Positions 34,483 through 43,700 of a DNA stretch of 64,000 bases are shown here, one piece after another (position 1 is the first letter of the stretch; each line of letters begins with the position of its first letter). The DNA is from Poriferisodalis sp965208555. Its GTDB lineage: Bacteria; Actinomycetota; Acidimicrobiia; Acidimicrobiales; Poriferisodalaceae. The stretch lies in the NCBI RefSeq assembly GCF_965208555.1, contig NZ_OZ242342.1, positions 2,108,001-2,172,000 on the forward strand. The letters are read 5' to 3'. The position numbers and the translations under genes were made by a program. A model generated the notes under the pieces. It was not told where the DNA came from. It saw only the letters and a list, made by a program, of their open reading frames with translations, and did not search any database.

Positions 34483-35349
34483 ATGAGCGAAACGCCCCCC
34501 ACCTCGCCGAACGGCTACGAGCGGATCACCTACGAGATGCCGGCTGACGGTGTGGCTCGCATCATGCTGAACCGTCCCGAGGCGGCCAACGCGCAGGACA
34601 AGCTGATGCTGTACGAGCTGACCGATGCGTTCGGGGTCGCCGCCGCAGATGACGAGGTGAAGGTCATCATTCTCGGGGCGAACGGCAAGCACTTCTCCTC
34701 CGGGCATGACCTGCGCGACCGGTCGTCGTTCGAGAGCTTCGACACCGTCGGACCGGTGGCGGGCTTCGACAAGCCCGGGGCCGAGGGCTGGATGTCGACC
34801 GAGCAGGAGATCTACATGGGCTTCTGCGCCCGGTGGCGTGATGTCCCGAAGCCGACGATCGCGCAGGTGCAGGGCAAGGTGATCGCGGGCGGGCTGATGC
34901 TGGTGTGGCCGTGCGATCTCGTCGTGGCCAGCGAGGACGCCACCTTCTCCGATCCTGTCGTGGCGTTCGGCGTGAACGGCGTCGAGTACTTCGCGCATGC
35001 ATTCGAGCTGGGCGCCCGCCGAGCCAAGGAGCTGCTGTTCACCGGCGAGTCCATGTCGGCTGCCGAAGCACGCGATGTCGGCATGGTGAACCGGGTCGTG
35101 CCCCGCGACGAACTGTCGCAGGCCACGCTCGACCTCGCGGTGCGCATCGCCTCGCGGCCCTCCATGGGACTGAAGCTGGCCAAGATGTCGGTGAACCAGT
35201 CAGTCGATGCGATGGGCTTCCCGCAGGCGTTGCAGCAGGCATTCGGCCTGCAGCACGTCGGTCACGCGCACAATCAGTGGGTGCACGGGATGCTGGTGGA
35301 TCCCACCGGCGCGGAGGTCATCCGGGCCGACGCCAGCGCCGGCCGCTAG
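34483..35349 (+). CDS. enoyl-CoA hydratase/isomerase family protein
   Basis: Crotonase-fold enzyme acting on CoA thioesters, 288 residues. The oxyanion hole is formed by the HFSSGHDL and VQGKVIAGGLML segments, and AKELLFTGESMSAAEARDVGMVNRVVP is the standard helix pair. The catalytic Glu pair of hydratases is not evident at the usual positions (FGVNGVEYFAHAFELG), so hydratase versus isomerase or hydrolase is open. The ATG at 34483 gives the best N-terminus. It stands alone on its strand between - strand genes. Confidence 0.88.
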   Translation: MSETPPTSPNGYERITYEMPADGVARIMLNRPEAANAQDKLMLYELTDAFGVAAADDEVKVIILGANGKHFSSGHDLRDRSSFESFDTVGPVAGFDKPGAEGWMSTEQEIYMGFCARWRDVPKPTIAQVQGKVIAGGLMLVWPCDLVVASEDATFSDPVVAFGVNGVEYFAHAFELGARRAKELLFTGESMSAAEARDVGMVNRVVPRDELSQATLDLAVRIASRPSMGLKLAKMSVNQSVDAMGFPQALQQAFGLQHVGHAHNQWVHGMLVDPTGAEVIRADASAGR

Positions 35350-35385
35350 GAGGCTGAGCCGGCAGGCGAAGCCCGCCGCGGGGCG

Positions 35386-35916
35386 TCAGACGTCGCTGTT
35401 GCCGCCCGAGACCCGTCCGGGCGGCATCACCACCTCGACGTTGCCGGAACGCCACATCGGGATGACCGTGCGCTCGCAGATGCGCCAGCCCTCCGCGGTG
35501 CGGACGTAACGATCCTCGTACCGGCCGCCGATCTCGAACACGTCGCCGCCGTCAGGCATCTTGCGCACGTGCTGGGCGCGCAAGTAGCAGCGGCCCCGGG
35601 CCGTGTCGCCCTCGATGACGATCTGGTGGTTGCCCACGAAATGCTGGCTGTCGTCGAGCGGGGTGAGTGCCCCCGACACGCGGGCAATGATCTCGTCGAC
35701 GCCGTGCTGGCCGCCCAGCCCCAGGTCGGTCACCGCGTCGGGGGTGAAGACCCGGCGCAGCACCTCCCAGTCACGGGTGTCCAGCGCCCAGCAGTAGTCG
35801 ACGGTGAGCTGGACGATGGCTGCCCGGTCAGCGCTGCCGAGATCCGCCGGCGGGAACGGGTCGCTCACGGCCGGCCCGTCGCCGGGGCGAACTGCGCGGG
35901 GAAGCGTGCCGCTCAT
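35386..35916 (-). CDS. SnoaL/NTF2-like protein
   Basis: 176 residues with the SnoaL_4 pattern: AAIVQLTVDYCWALDTRDWEVL..FTPDA, then GNHQIVIEGDTARGRCYLRAQ and GGRYEDRYVRTAEGWRI. This fold includes small subunits of ring-hydroxylating dioxygenases as well as cyclases and dehydratases. The ATG at 35916 overlaps the stop of the upstream SDR gene (ATGA). The same SDR-then-NTF2 coupling recurs at 44216/43701. Function unassigned. Confidence 0.82.
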   Translation of the reverse strand: MSGTLPRAVRPGDGPAVSDPFPPADLGSADRAAIVQLTVDYCWALDTRDWEVLRRVFTPDAVTDLGLGGQHGVDEIIARVSGALTPLDDSQHFVGNHQIVIEGDTARGRCYLRAQHVRKMPDGGDVFEIGGRYEDRYVRTAEGWRICERTVIPMWRSGNVEVVMPPGRVSGGNSDV

Positions 35917-36710
35917 ACGAGTGTCCATCCTCCGTCGACTGCGAGGTTCTGGCCGGTGACGTAGCTGGACGCAGTGCTCGACAGGAAGAGCACGGCGTTG
36001 GCGATCTCTGCCACCTCGGCCGACCGGCCGAGCGGGATGTTCGACGACCGCTGGGTCATCAGCGGTCCCATGAGGCCGCTGACCGACGGGTCCTGCGGCC
36101 ACAGCGGCGGCAGCTCGCCCGAGCGCATCCTGGCCAGCGTCGGCACCGGTACGTGCCCGGGGCTGACGGCGTTCACCCGGATGCCGTGGGGTGCCAGGTC
36201 GACAGCGAGGCTGCGGGCGAACTGGATCGCTGCAGCCTTGGCCGAGTCGTAGCCGGTGCCCAGGCACGGCAGCAGGCCGTCCACCGAGGCAATGACGACG
36301 ATGGTGCCGGTCCGCCCGCCCTCGACCATCGACGTGGCTGCCGGCTTGGAGCAGTGAAACAGCCCGGCGAGGTTGACATCGATCGAGCGCTGCCAGCTCT
36401 CGGTGGGCTGGTCCAGGATGCTGCCCGCCTCGCGATAGGTGCCGGCGTTGTTCACCAGCAGGTCCAGCCCGTCGATGGCGCGCACCGTCTCGTCAGCTTG
36501 AGCAGGGTCGGTGACGTCGAGCCGCACGGCGTCGCCGCCGATCTCGGCTGCGACCCGGGCCGCACCAGCCTCGTCGATGTCCCCGATGGTCACCGACGCC
36601 CCTGCGGCGCTCAGCGTGCGGGCGATGCCCTCGCCGATGCCGGTCGCCCCGCCGGTCACCAGTGCGACCCTGCCGTCCAGGCTCAGCAGCGAGCCGATGG
36701 ATGCGTCCAC
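35913..36710 (-). CDS. short-chain dehydrogenase/reductase (SDR)
   Basis: 265-residue classical SDR. The cofactor motif is TGGATGIG, LLVNNAGTYREAG is NNAG, and the catalytic residues are Ser in VIASVDG with Tyr-x3-Lys in TGYDSAKAAA. The GTG at 36710 places the Rossmann motif about 11 residues in; another GTG at 36758 would add 16 residues. Overlap with the following NTF2-like gene implies coupled translation. A divergent SDR gene pair starts 82 bp away. Confidence 0.88.
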   Translation of the reverse strand: MDASIGSLLSLDGRVALVTGGATGIGEGIARTLSAAGASVTIGDIDEAGAARVAAEIGGDAVRLDVTDPAQADETVRAIDGLDLLVNNAGTYREAGSILDQPTESWQRSIDVNLAGLFHCSKPAATSMVEGGRTGTIVVIASVDGLLPCLGTGYDSAKAAAIQFARSLAVDLAPHGIRVNAVSPGHVPVPTLARMRSGELPPLWPQDPSVSGLMGPLMTQRSSNIPLGRSAEVAEIANAVLFLSSTASSYVTGQNLAVDGGWTLV

Positions 36711-36792
36711 GCGCACAGAGTAGGGGCAGTGCGCGAGCGCTCGCCTGTCGGCGGGCACCTACAATCCCCCGGAGCCGAACGGGCGGGGGCTG

Positions 36793-37584
36793 ATGGGCGA
36801 ACTCAGTGGATTGGTTGCATGCGTGACCGGCGGGACGCGCGGCATCGGGCGTGCAACGGCCGAGGCATTCGTGCGCGAGGGCGCAAGCGTGGTGGTCAAC
36901 GGCCGCAGCCCGGAAAAGGGCGCACGTGCGGTGGAAGAGATGGACTCGGAGATGGGCGCCGGCGACCGGGTCCATTTCATCGCCGGCGATGTGAAGCAGC
37001 GGGCCGACTGCGAGGCCGTCGTCAACGGCACCGTCGACCGGTTCGGCAAGATCGACATCCTGTTCGCCAACGCGGGCGGCGCCAGCGGGCACGCCCCGGT
37101 GGCGGATCTCACCGATGAGGCCATGGCCGACTCGCTGGACTGGAACTTCTGGCACACCTTCTGGACGATGAGGGCAGCGCTGGCCCACATGGTCCCCCAG
37201 GGCAGCGGGCGCATCATCGCCATGTCATCGGTCGAGGGCAAGGTCGGCAAGCCCGGCATCTCCATCTACGTGGCGGCGAAGCACGCCATCAACGGCTTGG
37301 TGAAATCGTGTGCGCAAGAGGTGGGGCCGCTCGGCATCACCGTCAACGCTGTGTGCCCCGGCGCCATCGAGACCGACATCATGGCCGTCGAGGGGCCGCC
37401 GGCCGCCGAGGCCATGGGTCTCACCTACGAGCAGCTGCTCGATCAGTTCGCGCAGGAGTCGGCGATCAAGCGACTCAACGAGGTCGAAGATGTCGCCGAG
37501 GTCTGCGTGCTGCTGGCGTCCGAAGCAGGAGGCGGGATCAGCGGCTCGCTGATCTCCATCGACGGCGGCACGGCGCCGTACTAG
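36793..37584 (+). CDS. short-chain dehydrogenase/reductase (SDR), first of a tandem pair
   Basis: 263 residues. TGGTRGIG binds NAD(P), ILFANAGGASG replaces NNAG, and the active site is Ser in AMSSVEGK with Tyr-x3-Lys in SIYVAAKHAI. The segment ETDIMAVEGPPAAEAMGL after the PG motif is shared, with small changes, by the next gene 12 bp downstream. The two are clear tandem duplicates that have diverged. The pair may act on two stereoisomers or form a heteromer; this is a guess. Confidence 0.9.
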   Translation: MGELSGLVACVTGGTRGIGRATAEAFVREGASVVVNGRSPEKGARAVEEMDSEMGAGDRVHFIAGDVKQRADCEAVVNGTVDRFGKIDILFANAGGASGHAPVADLTDEAMADSLDWNFWHTFWTMRAALAHMVPQGSGRIIAMSSVEGKVGKPGISIYVAAKHAINGLVKSCAQEVGPLGITVNAVCPGAIETDIMAVEGPPAAEAMGLTYEQLLDQFAQESAIKRLNEVEDVAEVCVLLASEAGGGISGSLISIDGGTAPY

Positions 37585-37596
37585 GGGGTCAGAGCC

Positions 37597-38421
37597 ATGG
37601 CAGCAGACGGTTCAACCAACGGGTCAGGCAAGCTGGCGGGGCGTGTGGCCTGCATCACCGGCGGCACCCGCAGCATCGGGCGCGGCATGGCCGAGGCGTT
37701 CTTGGCCAGCGGTGCTCAGGTGGTCGTCAACGGGCGCGACACCACCAAGGGTCAGCGAGCCATCGACGAGATGTGCAGCGCTCTGGGTGTCACCGAGGCC
37801 GATGTCGCCTTCTTCGCCGGGGATGCCGCTCTTCAGGACACCGTCGAGGGGCTGGTCGACTTCGCCATCGAGAGATTCGGGCAGCTCGACATCTGCTGCC
37901 TGAACAGCGGGGGAGTGCAGCAGACCGCACCGGTGTTCCAGATGAGCGACGAGGAGTGGAACCTCGAAGTCGACTGGAACTTGAATCACGTGTTCTGGGG
38001 GATGCGCCGCGCCTTGCAGCACATGGTGCCGCGCCAGTCCGGCCGCGTGATCGTCACGTCGTCGGTGGAAGGCAAGCTGGGCAAGCCCGGCATCCCGGGA
38101 TACGCCGCCACCAAGCACGCGGTGAATGGCCTGGTGAAAGCTGCTGCGGCCGAGGTGGGCACGCTGGGCATCACGGTCAACGCGATCCTGCCGGGGCTGA
38201 TCGAGACCGACATCGTGCGCGCCACCGGTCCGGCCAGCGCGGAGGCGATGGGCCTCGGCAGCTACGAGGCACTGCTGGACGCGTTCGCACAGGAATCGGC
38301 CATCAAGCGCCTCAACACTGTCGAGGAAGTCGCGGCGGTGGCGGTGCACCTTGCCTCCGACGCAGCCCGCAACATGACCGGCTGCATGTTCCCGGTGGAC
38401 GGCGGCACGCTGCCGTATTGA
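37597..38421 (+). CDS. short-chain dehydrogenase/reductase (SDR), second of a tandem pair
   Basis: 274 residues. TGGTRSIG binds cofactor, CCLNSGGVQQ stands where NNAG is usual, and the active site is Ser in VTSSVEGK with Tyr-x3-Lys in PGYAATKHAV. The body is strongly similar to the preceding SDR (for example FAQESAIKRLN is identical in both). The NNAG Asn, which takes part in the SDR proton relay, is replaced by LNSGG (Asn-Ser-Gly-Gly), so activity may be altered. A 6-bp hairpin separates it from the convergent kinase gene. Confidence 0.9.
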   Translation: MAADGSTNGSGKLAGRVACITGGTRSIGRGMAEAFLASGAQVVVNGRDTTKGQRAIDEMCSALGVTEADVAFFAGDAALQDTVEGLVDFAIERFGQLDICCLNSGGVQQTAPVFQMSDEEWNLEVDWNLNHVFWGMRRALQHMVPRQSGRVIVTSSVEGKLGKPGIPGYAATKHAVNGLVKAAAAEVGTLGITVNAILPGLIETDIVRATGPASAEAMGLGSYEALLDAFAQESAIKRLNTVEEVAAVAVHLASDAARNMTGCMFPVDGGTLPY

Positions 38422-38425
38422 CGGG

Positions 38426-38441
38426 CGCGGCTGGTGCCGCG
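38426..38441 (+). terminator. hairpin between convergent SDR and phosphotransferase genes
   Basis: CGCGGC-TGGT-GCCGCG forms a 6-bp perfect stem and 4-nt loop in the 21-bp gap between two converging stop codons. It could terminate transcription from both sides; there is no T-tract. Confidence 0.5.
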
Positions 38442-38442
38442 G

Positions 38443-39522
38443 CTACAGCACCACCGATGCCTCGATGTCGACGACGTGGTTCAAGATGCGCGTCGCGTAC
38501 GCCTCGGCCCACTTGGCGCCTCGCTCGTTGCCGGTGTCGAAGGTGCCGATGAGCGCCATGGCGCCTGACAGGTAGTACAGCGCCGCTTCCCGGTAGGCCC
38601 GCAGCGCGTCGTCGAAGGCGTAGTCGACGCCGTGGTCGGTGATTCCTGCGTGCCAGCGACGCAGCAGCGCCTCCCAATGCTCCACAGCGCTGGCGTGGGG
38701 CACGCTGGTGCCGACCAGATAGGCGACATCGGCGACGCCGCGCCCGGCGAGCGCCAACTGGAAATCGATGAAGGCGACCTCTCCGCCGCCGTCTTTGGCG
38801 AAGAAGATGTTGTCGAGACGGGTGTCGGTGTGGATCAGCGTGGTCGGGCCGGCGGCCGTGCGCTCGAGGAGCTCCTCGAAGCGGGGGTCGAGCGCCAGCG
38901 CCACATCGATCGACTGCGCCGGCACGCGATCTGCCCAGTCCGATTGCAGGCCACCGAGCCCTGCCCGGTAGAGGCCGGGCACCACGGCGGTGTACTGCGG
39001 CGCGTTCGGCTTCGGCAGCCAGGTCATGTCGTCGAGGTCGGGGCTCTGCCACCAGTGAGCATGAAAGTCGGCCAGCGCATCGACGACCTGTTCGGCCTGG
39101 GTGATCGTGGCGCCGATGATCTGGTCGCCCACGTCCCAGTCGGTGCTCATGTCTTCGAGCAGCAGGACGAAATGACCGTCGTCGCCGCGCGCCACCAGCC
39201 GGCACGCCGGTGCGTGCATCGGCGAGCGGTCCAGCACATGTTCGAACATGTTCATCTCGCGCTCGTAGATGCCCAGCATCTGGGCGACGTGGAGGTTCGC
39301 CGGCTCGGTGCAGGGCATCTTGGCCACCAGCGAGGTGGCGGTGCCGTCGTCGAGCGTCAGCGACAAGCGCGCGATCTCGCCGAAGATGCCAGTGCCGTCC
39401 CCGATGTCGGTGGCGGCGACCCCCACGATGGCTCGGCCACCGCTGACGGCACTCCCGTTGCCGCCTACGGCGTCATTCAGCCACTCGACGCTGATGTCAG
39501 CGGGCGTTGCCGGCAGTTCCAC
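38443..39522 (-). CDS. APH/ecdysteroid-kinase-like phosphotransferase
   Basis: 359 residues, paralogue of the gene at 20735-21832. The catalytic loop is LIHTDTRLDNIFF (Asp and Asn of the HxDxxxxN motif) and the metal-site strand is AFIDFQLAL. FVLLLEDMSTDWDVGDQI is the hinge. GGGAGGG just before the GTG at 39522 decides this start over a longer frame. It follows an acyl-CoA ligase gene by 78 bp on the same strand. Such kinases phosphorylate hydroxyls of small molecules; a substrate-activating step in the pathway is possible but unproven. Confidence 0.8.
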   Translation of the reverse strand: MELPATPADISVEWLNDAVGGNGSAVSGGRAIVGVAATDIGDGTGIFGEIARLSLTLDDGTATSLVAKMPCTEPANLHVAQMLGIYEREMNMFEHVLDRSPMHAPACRLVARGDDGHFVLLLEDMSTDWDVGDQIIGATITQAEQVVDALADFHAHWWQSPDLDDMTWLPKPNAPQYTAVVPGLYRAGLGGLQSDWADRVPAQSIDVALALDPRFEELLERTAAGPTTLIHTDTRLDNIFFAKDGGGEVAFIDFQLALAGRGVADVAYLVGTSVPHASAVEHWEALLRRWHAGITDHGVDYAFDDALRAYREAALYYLSGAMALIGTFDTGNERGAKWAEAYATRILNHVVDIEASVVL

Positions 39523-39600
39523 GGGTTCCCTCCCAGATCGGCGCCGCGGGATGCAGTCTCCAGCCTCCGGGTGGCGCAAGGCCCGGCGGCTGTCCGGTGA

Positions 39601-41298
39601 TCATGCCGACGAAGTGATTCTCGGCGCAGTCGTGATTCCCCGGTCTGCCAGTTCCTTCGCGATCTGCTCGCGGAGCACGAACTTCTTGACCTTGGTGCCC
39701 GACATCGGCCATTCCTCCACGAAGCGCACATAGCGCGGCACCCGGTAGGTGGCGATCTTGCCGCGGGCGAAATCGATGAGCTCCTGCTCGGTGGCCGTCG
39801 CGCCTGCCTTGAGCTGGATGAAGGCCGCAGGCACCTCGACGTACTTCTCGTCGGGCGCTGCGACGACCTGCGCGATCTCCACGGCGGGATGCGTCAGCAG
39901 GTAGCCCTCGACTTCCGCGGCCGACACGTTCTCCCCGCCCACCTTCAGCATGTCCTTCACGCGGCTGTCGAAGGTGACCCGTCCCTGCGCGTCCATCCGG
40001 ACGACGTCACCGGTGCGGAAGAAACGCCGGTCGTCGAACGACGCCTCGGTCAGCTCGGGGTCGCGGAAGTACCCGTCGAATGCCTGCGGCCCGCGGTACC
40101 ACAGCTCTCCGGTGCCGGGGAGCTCCAAGGGCTCGCCGGTGTCAGGGTCGCGGATCTCGCAGTCCATGCCCGGCAGCGGGAAGCCGCCGGTGGTGACGCG
40201 CATGTCCAGCGGATCGTCGAGGTCGCCGAGGGTGAGGAAGGCGCAGGCCTCTGTCTGGCCGAAGCAGCTCACCATGGTCGCGTTGGGCGTCGATTCCTGG
40301 ATCTGCCGCAGCCGCTGCTCCACTCCCACGCACATCAGCACTTCGAGGGAGTCGAGATCGCCGTCGGCCCGGTTCGGATGCCCGATGACCGGCAGCCAGA
40401 TGGTCTCGAAGCCAGGCAGCGCCACGTTGCAGGCTTCGTCACGAATCTGCTGCAGCGCGAATGCGGGGTCGAAGAAGCCCACGTGGACATAGGTTCCGCC
40501 GGTGTAGAGCGTTCCGAGTGCGAAGCCCACCCCGCCGATGTGGAACATGGGCAGCGCCGTCCAGACGCGGGCATCGCCGCCGACGCGCATGCGGCCGACC
40601 AGCGATGCGTCGGCGAAGCGGCAGAACGCCTCATGGCTGAGCATGGCGCCCTTCGGAGCGGCCGTCGTGCCCGACGTGTACATGATCACTGCCGTGTCAC
40701 GCACGCGCACCGACGCCTGCCGTCGCCGCACTTCGGAGCCAGTGACGCGTGCGGCGCCGGCATCGAACCCTGCCTGGTCGACGAAGCCAGGTGCGCCATC
40801 CTCGGAGAGCACGACGACAGCGGCGAGTTCGGGGGCGTCGACCAGGCTCAGTGAGCCCGCCGTGGCCGATGCCAGTTCCGGCAGCGTCTCATTGAGCAGT
40901 TCGACGAAGTCGGCGCCTGCGGGCGGGCGCGTGGTCAGCAGCACCTTCATGCCGCTGTGGACGACCACCTGCGACAGCTCGTAGGACTTGAAGCGGGCGT
41001 TCAGGGGCACCGTGACTGCACCGATCTTGGCGGCACCCAGCAGAACGCCGACGGAGTGAACGCACTCGTGGAAGAAGTAACCCACACGGTCGCCCTGGCC
41101 GACGCCGAGCGCGACGAGACCTCTGGCGTAGTGATCGGACAATTCGTCGAGCTCGCCGTAGGTGCGGCGGTCGGTCCCGATGACCAGTGCTTCACGCTCG
41201 GGGTGGGCCTCGGCCCGCTGGCCGATCAGGTCTCCGAGGGTCGTCACGTTGATCCAGCGGTGTTCGCCGTGCTGCGCCCGTGCGTCGTCGTCGCTCAC
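39601..41298 (-). CDS. AMP-dependent acyl-CoA synthetase/ligase
   Basis: 565 residues. P-loop VIMYTSGTTAAPKGAML, A5 region VSCFGQTEACAF, TGDVVRMDAQGRVTFDSR, VGGENVSAAEVE, and the catalytic-lysine block at the C-terminus, MSGTKVKKFVLRE. This makes a CoA ester from a carboxylic acid; its motifs differ from the ligase at 23526, so the two probably accept different acids. It sits downstream of a TIM-barrel gene and upstream of a kinase gene, all on the - strand. Confidence 0.92.
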   Translation of the reverse strand: MSDDDARAQHGEHRWINVTTLGDLIGQRAEAHPEREALVIGTDRRTYGELDELSDHYARGLVALGVGQGDRVGYFFHECVHSVGVLLGAAKIGAVTVPLNARFKSYELSQVVVHSGMKVLLTTRPPAGADFVELLNETLPELASATAGSLSLVDAPELAAVVVLSEDGAPGFVDQAGFDAGAARVTGSEVRRRQASVRVRDTAVIMYTSGTTAAPKGAMLSHEAFCRFADASLVGRMRVGGDARVWTALPMFHIGGVGFALGTLYTGGTYVHVGFFDPAFALQQIRDEACNVALPGFETIWLPVIGHPNRADGDLDSLEVLMCVGVEQRLRQIQESTPNATMVSCFGQTEACAFLTLGDLDDPLDMRVTTGGFPLPGMDCEIRDPDTGEPLELPGTGELWYRGPQAFDGYFRDPELTEASFDDRRFFRTGDVVRMDAQGRVTFDSRVKDMLKVGGENVSAAEVEGYLLTHPAVEIAQVVAAPDEKYVEVPAAFIQLKAGATATEQELIDFARGKIATYRVPRYVRFVEEWPMSGTKVKKFVLREQIAKELADRGITTAPRITSSA

Positions 41299-41363
41299 GT
41301 CAGTCCCCCCGGCCGCAGGCCATCTGGCGAGGAAACTAGCGGTCCGCGCCGAGAGCGTCCCGT

Positions 41364-42215
41364 TCAGCAGGGGCGGGCTTGGCTCAGCACCGACCGCATC
41401 CCGTCAGCGGCCGACTGTGCGGCTGCGGCGACGGAGCCCTCCCACAGCTGCTGCGAGCACACTTCGAGGCCGATCGGTGCGATCGAGCCGAGACGGTCGA
41501 GGATGCGGATCATCTCTTCCAGCGCGAACTCCCCGCGGCCCGGCGGGACACGATTCGTCAGGCAGTCCTCGAGGTAGTCGGGATGCTGGGGCAGGATCGT
41601 CCCGTCGTTGAACTGCGTCGCGAAGATCTTCGCTCCGTCGAGCCGGCGCAGGTCGTCGAGATCGTTGGTGGAGCGGGTGAGGTGCCAGGCATCGAAGCAG
41701 AAGCCGCCGTTGGGCCGGTCGGCCTCGCCGACGATCGCGTCGGCGACGGCGGCGTTCTCGATGTTGGTGAGGGAGGGAACCCATTCCAGGCCCACCAGCA
41801 GGCCGTGGCCGGCGGCCCGGTCGCACAGCGAGGCGAATCCCGTCGCGGCCTGGGCGATCGAGCCGGTGTAGTTGCCGATGGCCTGCAGGTACCGGCAGCC
41901 GAACCGGTCCGCCATCTCGAACGCCAGCGCTTCCTGCGACGTGCATGCCTCGTCGGCGCGGTCGGGGCTGGCCCAGCCCCGCACAACCTCGATGTTGGCG
42001 ATCACCAATCCGGTCTCAGCGAGTGCCTGCTCGATTCGCTCCACCTCGCTCGCATCGGTCCGAAGTCGTTCCCACGCCCCCAGGTACAGCCCGATCGCAG
42101 CGAAGCCGGCGTCGGCCGCGGCCCGGATCCGTGCCGGGACGTCGTCGAACCGGGGACGGCTGAAGTGATCCCAGACGAGATCGTCAGGGCCCAGGTCACG
42201 CGCGTTGCGGTTCAC
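41364..42215 (-). CDS. TIM-barrel sugar phosphate isomerase/epimerase-like protein
   Basis: 283 residues of the xylose-isomerase-like (AP endonuclease 2) barrel. ARIRAAADAGFAAIGLYLGAW is the first beta-alpha unit, LLVGLEWVPS and FCFDAWHLTRS carry the metal-binding Glu, Asp and His, and APIGLEVCSQQLW is the last Glu strand. Family members include isomerases, epimerases and dehydratases; the substrate is unknown. It is the first gene of the TIM barrel-ligase-kinase run and is divergent from the Rieske gene at 42255 (39 bp between). Confidence 0.8.
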   Translation of the reverse strand: MNRNARDLGPDDLVWDHFSRPRFDDVPARIRAAADAGFAAIGLYLGAWERLRTDASEVERIEQALAETGLVIANIEVVRGWASPDRADEACTSQEALAFEMADRFGCRYLQAIGNYTGSIAQAATGFASLCDRAAGHGLLVGLEWVPSLTNIENAAVADAIVGEADRPNGGFCFDAWHLTRSTNDLDDLRRLDGAKIFATQFNDGTILPQHPDYLEDCLTNRVPPGRGEFALEEMIRILDRLGSIAPIGLEVCSQQLWEGSVAAAAQSAADGMRSVLSQARPC

Positions 42216-42254
42216 CTCTCAAGTCTCGCGTGTACCGCGGATACTGTCCCCGTC

Positions 42255-43670
42255 ATGGGTGATGACTCGTTGGAAGCCGGTTCGTCGGCAGCACCGGGGG
42301 CCGCGCGCGGTCCCGGCCCGACGCTGCGGGAGCAGATACTGGCTGATCCCATCCGGCCGCCGGACCCGCTGCTGGTGGAGTCGCCGGTGTTTCTCGGCGA
42401 CGAGAACCTGTCCTTCGAGCCGTACCTCAGCACCGCCTACGCCGAGCAAGAGGTTCGCCACGTCTGGGGCAAGACGTGGCAGTGGGCGTGCCACGTCGAC
42501 CACATCCGGGAGCCGGGCGACTATTGCGTCTATGACGTCGGCCCGTACTCGGCGCTGGTCGTGCGGGCACCCAGCGGCGAGATCAAGGCCTACTTCAACT
42601 CCTGCATGCACCGGGGCACGCAGCTGCGCCCGGCGGGGTCATGCGGCTTCGCGCAGCAGATCAAGTGCCCGTTCCACGGCTGGACGTGGTCGCTGGACGG
42701 CCAGCTGATCGAAGTGCCGTCGGACTGGGACTTTCCCCATGTCGACCCTGCGAGCCACGGCCTGACGGAAATGCCGGTCGGGGAGTGGGCCGGTTTCGTG
42801 TTCGTGAACTTCGACCGTGACGCGGGACCGCTCGATGAGTACCTGGGCGTGCTGCCCGACCATTTCGCCGAGGTGTGCGGCGAGTGGGGCCTCGAGAATC
42901 GCTATATCGAGACGCACCTGCGCAAGCGCCTGCCGTGCAACTGGAAGGCCGCGGCGGAGGCGTTCATCGAGGCGTATCACGTGCGCGAGACCCACGCCAC
43001 GGGCCGGCCCGGCGACGAGGTGACCACGCAGTACGACGTCTTCGAGCCGAACGTTTCCCGTTTCATTCACACCATCGGCATGGACGGCCCCGAACGGCCG
43101 GTGCCCAGGACCGAGCAGCAGATGCTGACGCACCTGACGCGCAACATCCGCCACGGCATGGAGCCGCTGGAGCTCCCCGAGGGCCAGCGCGCACGTGACT
43201 TCTACGCCGACTTCACCAAGTCCCAGCTCGGCACCCAGTACGGCCACGACTTCTCTGGGCTGAGCGAATCGGTGACGCTGGACAGCATCGAGTACTTCCT
43301 GTTCCCCAACGCGTTCTTCTTCCCCGGCCTGTCGTTGCCGATGGTGTACCGGTTCCGGCCGGACCCCGACGATGTCGACTTCAGCTATTTCGAGCTGCTG
43401 ATGATGCGGCCGCGGCCTGCTTCGGGTGACGCTCCGCCGCCCCCGCAGGTCATCGAGCTCGATGTCGACGACAGCTACACGAAGGCGGCCGGCCTGGGCG
43501 GGCTCGGTCGGGTGTACGACCAGGACACGGCCAATATGGCCGCTCAGACGAGGGGCTTCAAGGCGAGTGCCAGGGGCACCCAGACGCTTGGCAATTACCA
43601 GGAGTCGCGCGTGCGCCATCTGCAACGCAGAGTGCGCGAGTGCATCGCGTCGGGCGAGGCGGCAGTGTGA
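42255..43670 (+). CDS. Rieske non-heme iron oxygenase, alpha subunit
   Basis: 471 residues. Rieske ligands Cys117-x-His119 (SCMHRG) and Cys138-x2-His141 (CPFHGW); iron ligands His242 and His247 in EAYHVRETH. The first ~40 residues are a low-complexity lead. It is closest in layout to the genes at 57786 and 61888: SDWDFPHVD, the GEWAGFVFVNFD strand and the C-terminal NYQESRVRHLQRRV all recur there. No ferredoxin or reductase is adjacent. It converges on an NTF2-like gene. Confidence 0.92.
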   Translation: MGDDSLEAGSSAAPGAARGPGPTLREQILADPIRPPDPLLVESPVFLGDENLSFEPYLSTAYAEQEVRHVWGKTWQWACHVDHIREPGDYCVYDVGPYSALVVRAPSGEIKAYFNSCMHRGTQLRPAGSCGFAQQIKCPFHGWTWSLDGQLIEVPSDWDFPHVDPASHGLTEMPVGEWAGFVFVNFDRDAGPLDEYLGVLPDHFAEVCGEWGLENRYIETHLRKRLPCNWKAAAEAFIEAYHVRETHATGRPGDEVTTQYDVFEPNVSRFIHTIGMDGPERPVPRTEQQMLTHLTRNIRHGMEPLELPEGQRARDFYADFTKSQLGTQYGHDFSGLSESVTLDSIEYFLFPNAFFFPGLSLPMVYRFRPDPDDVDFSYFELLMMRPRPASGDAPPPPQVIELDVDDSYTKAAGLGGLGRVYDQDTANMAAQTRGFKASARGTQTLGNYQESRVRHLQRRVRECIASGEAAV

Positions 43671-43700
43671 TCGCCACCGGTGAGGCGGTGTAGCTGCCGC

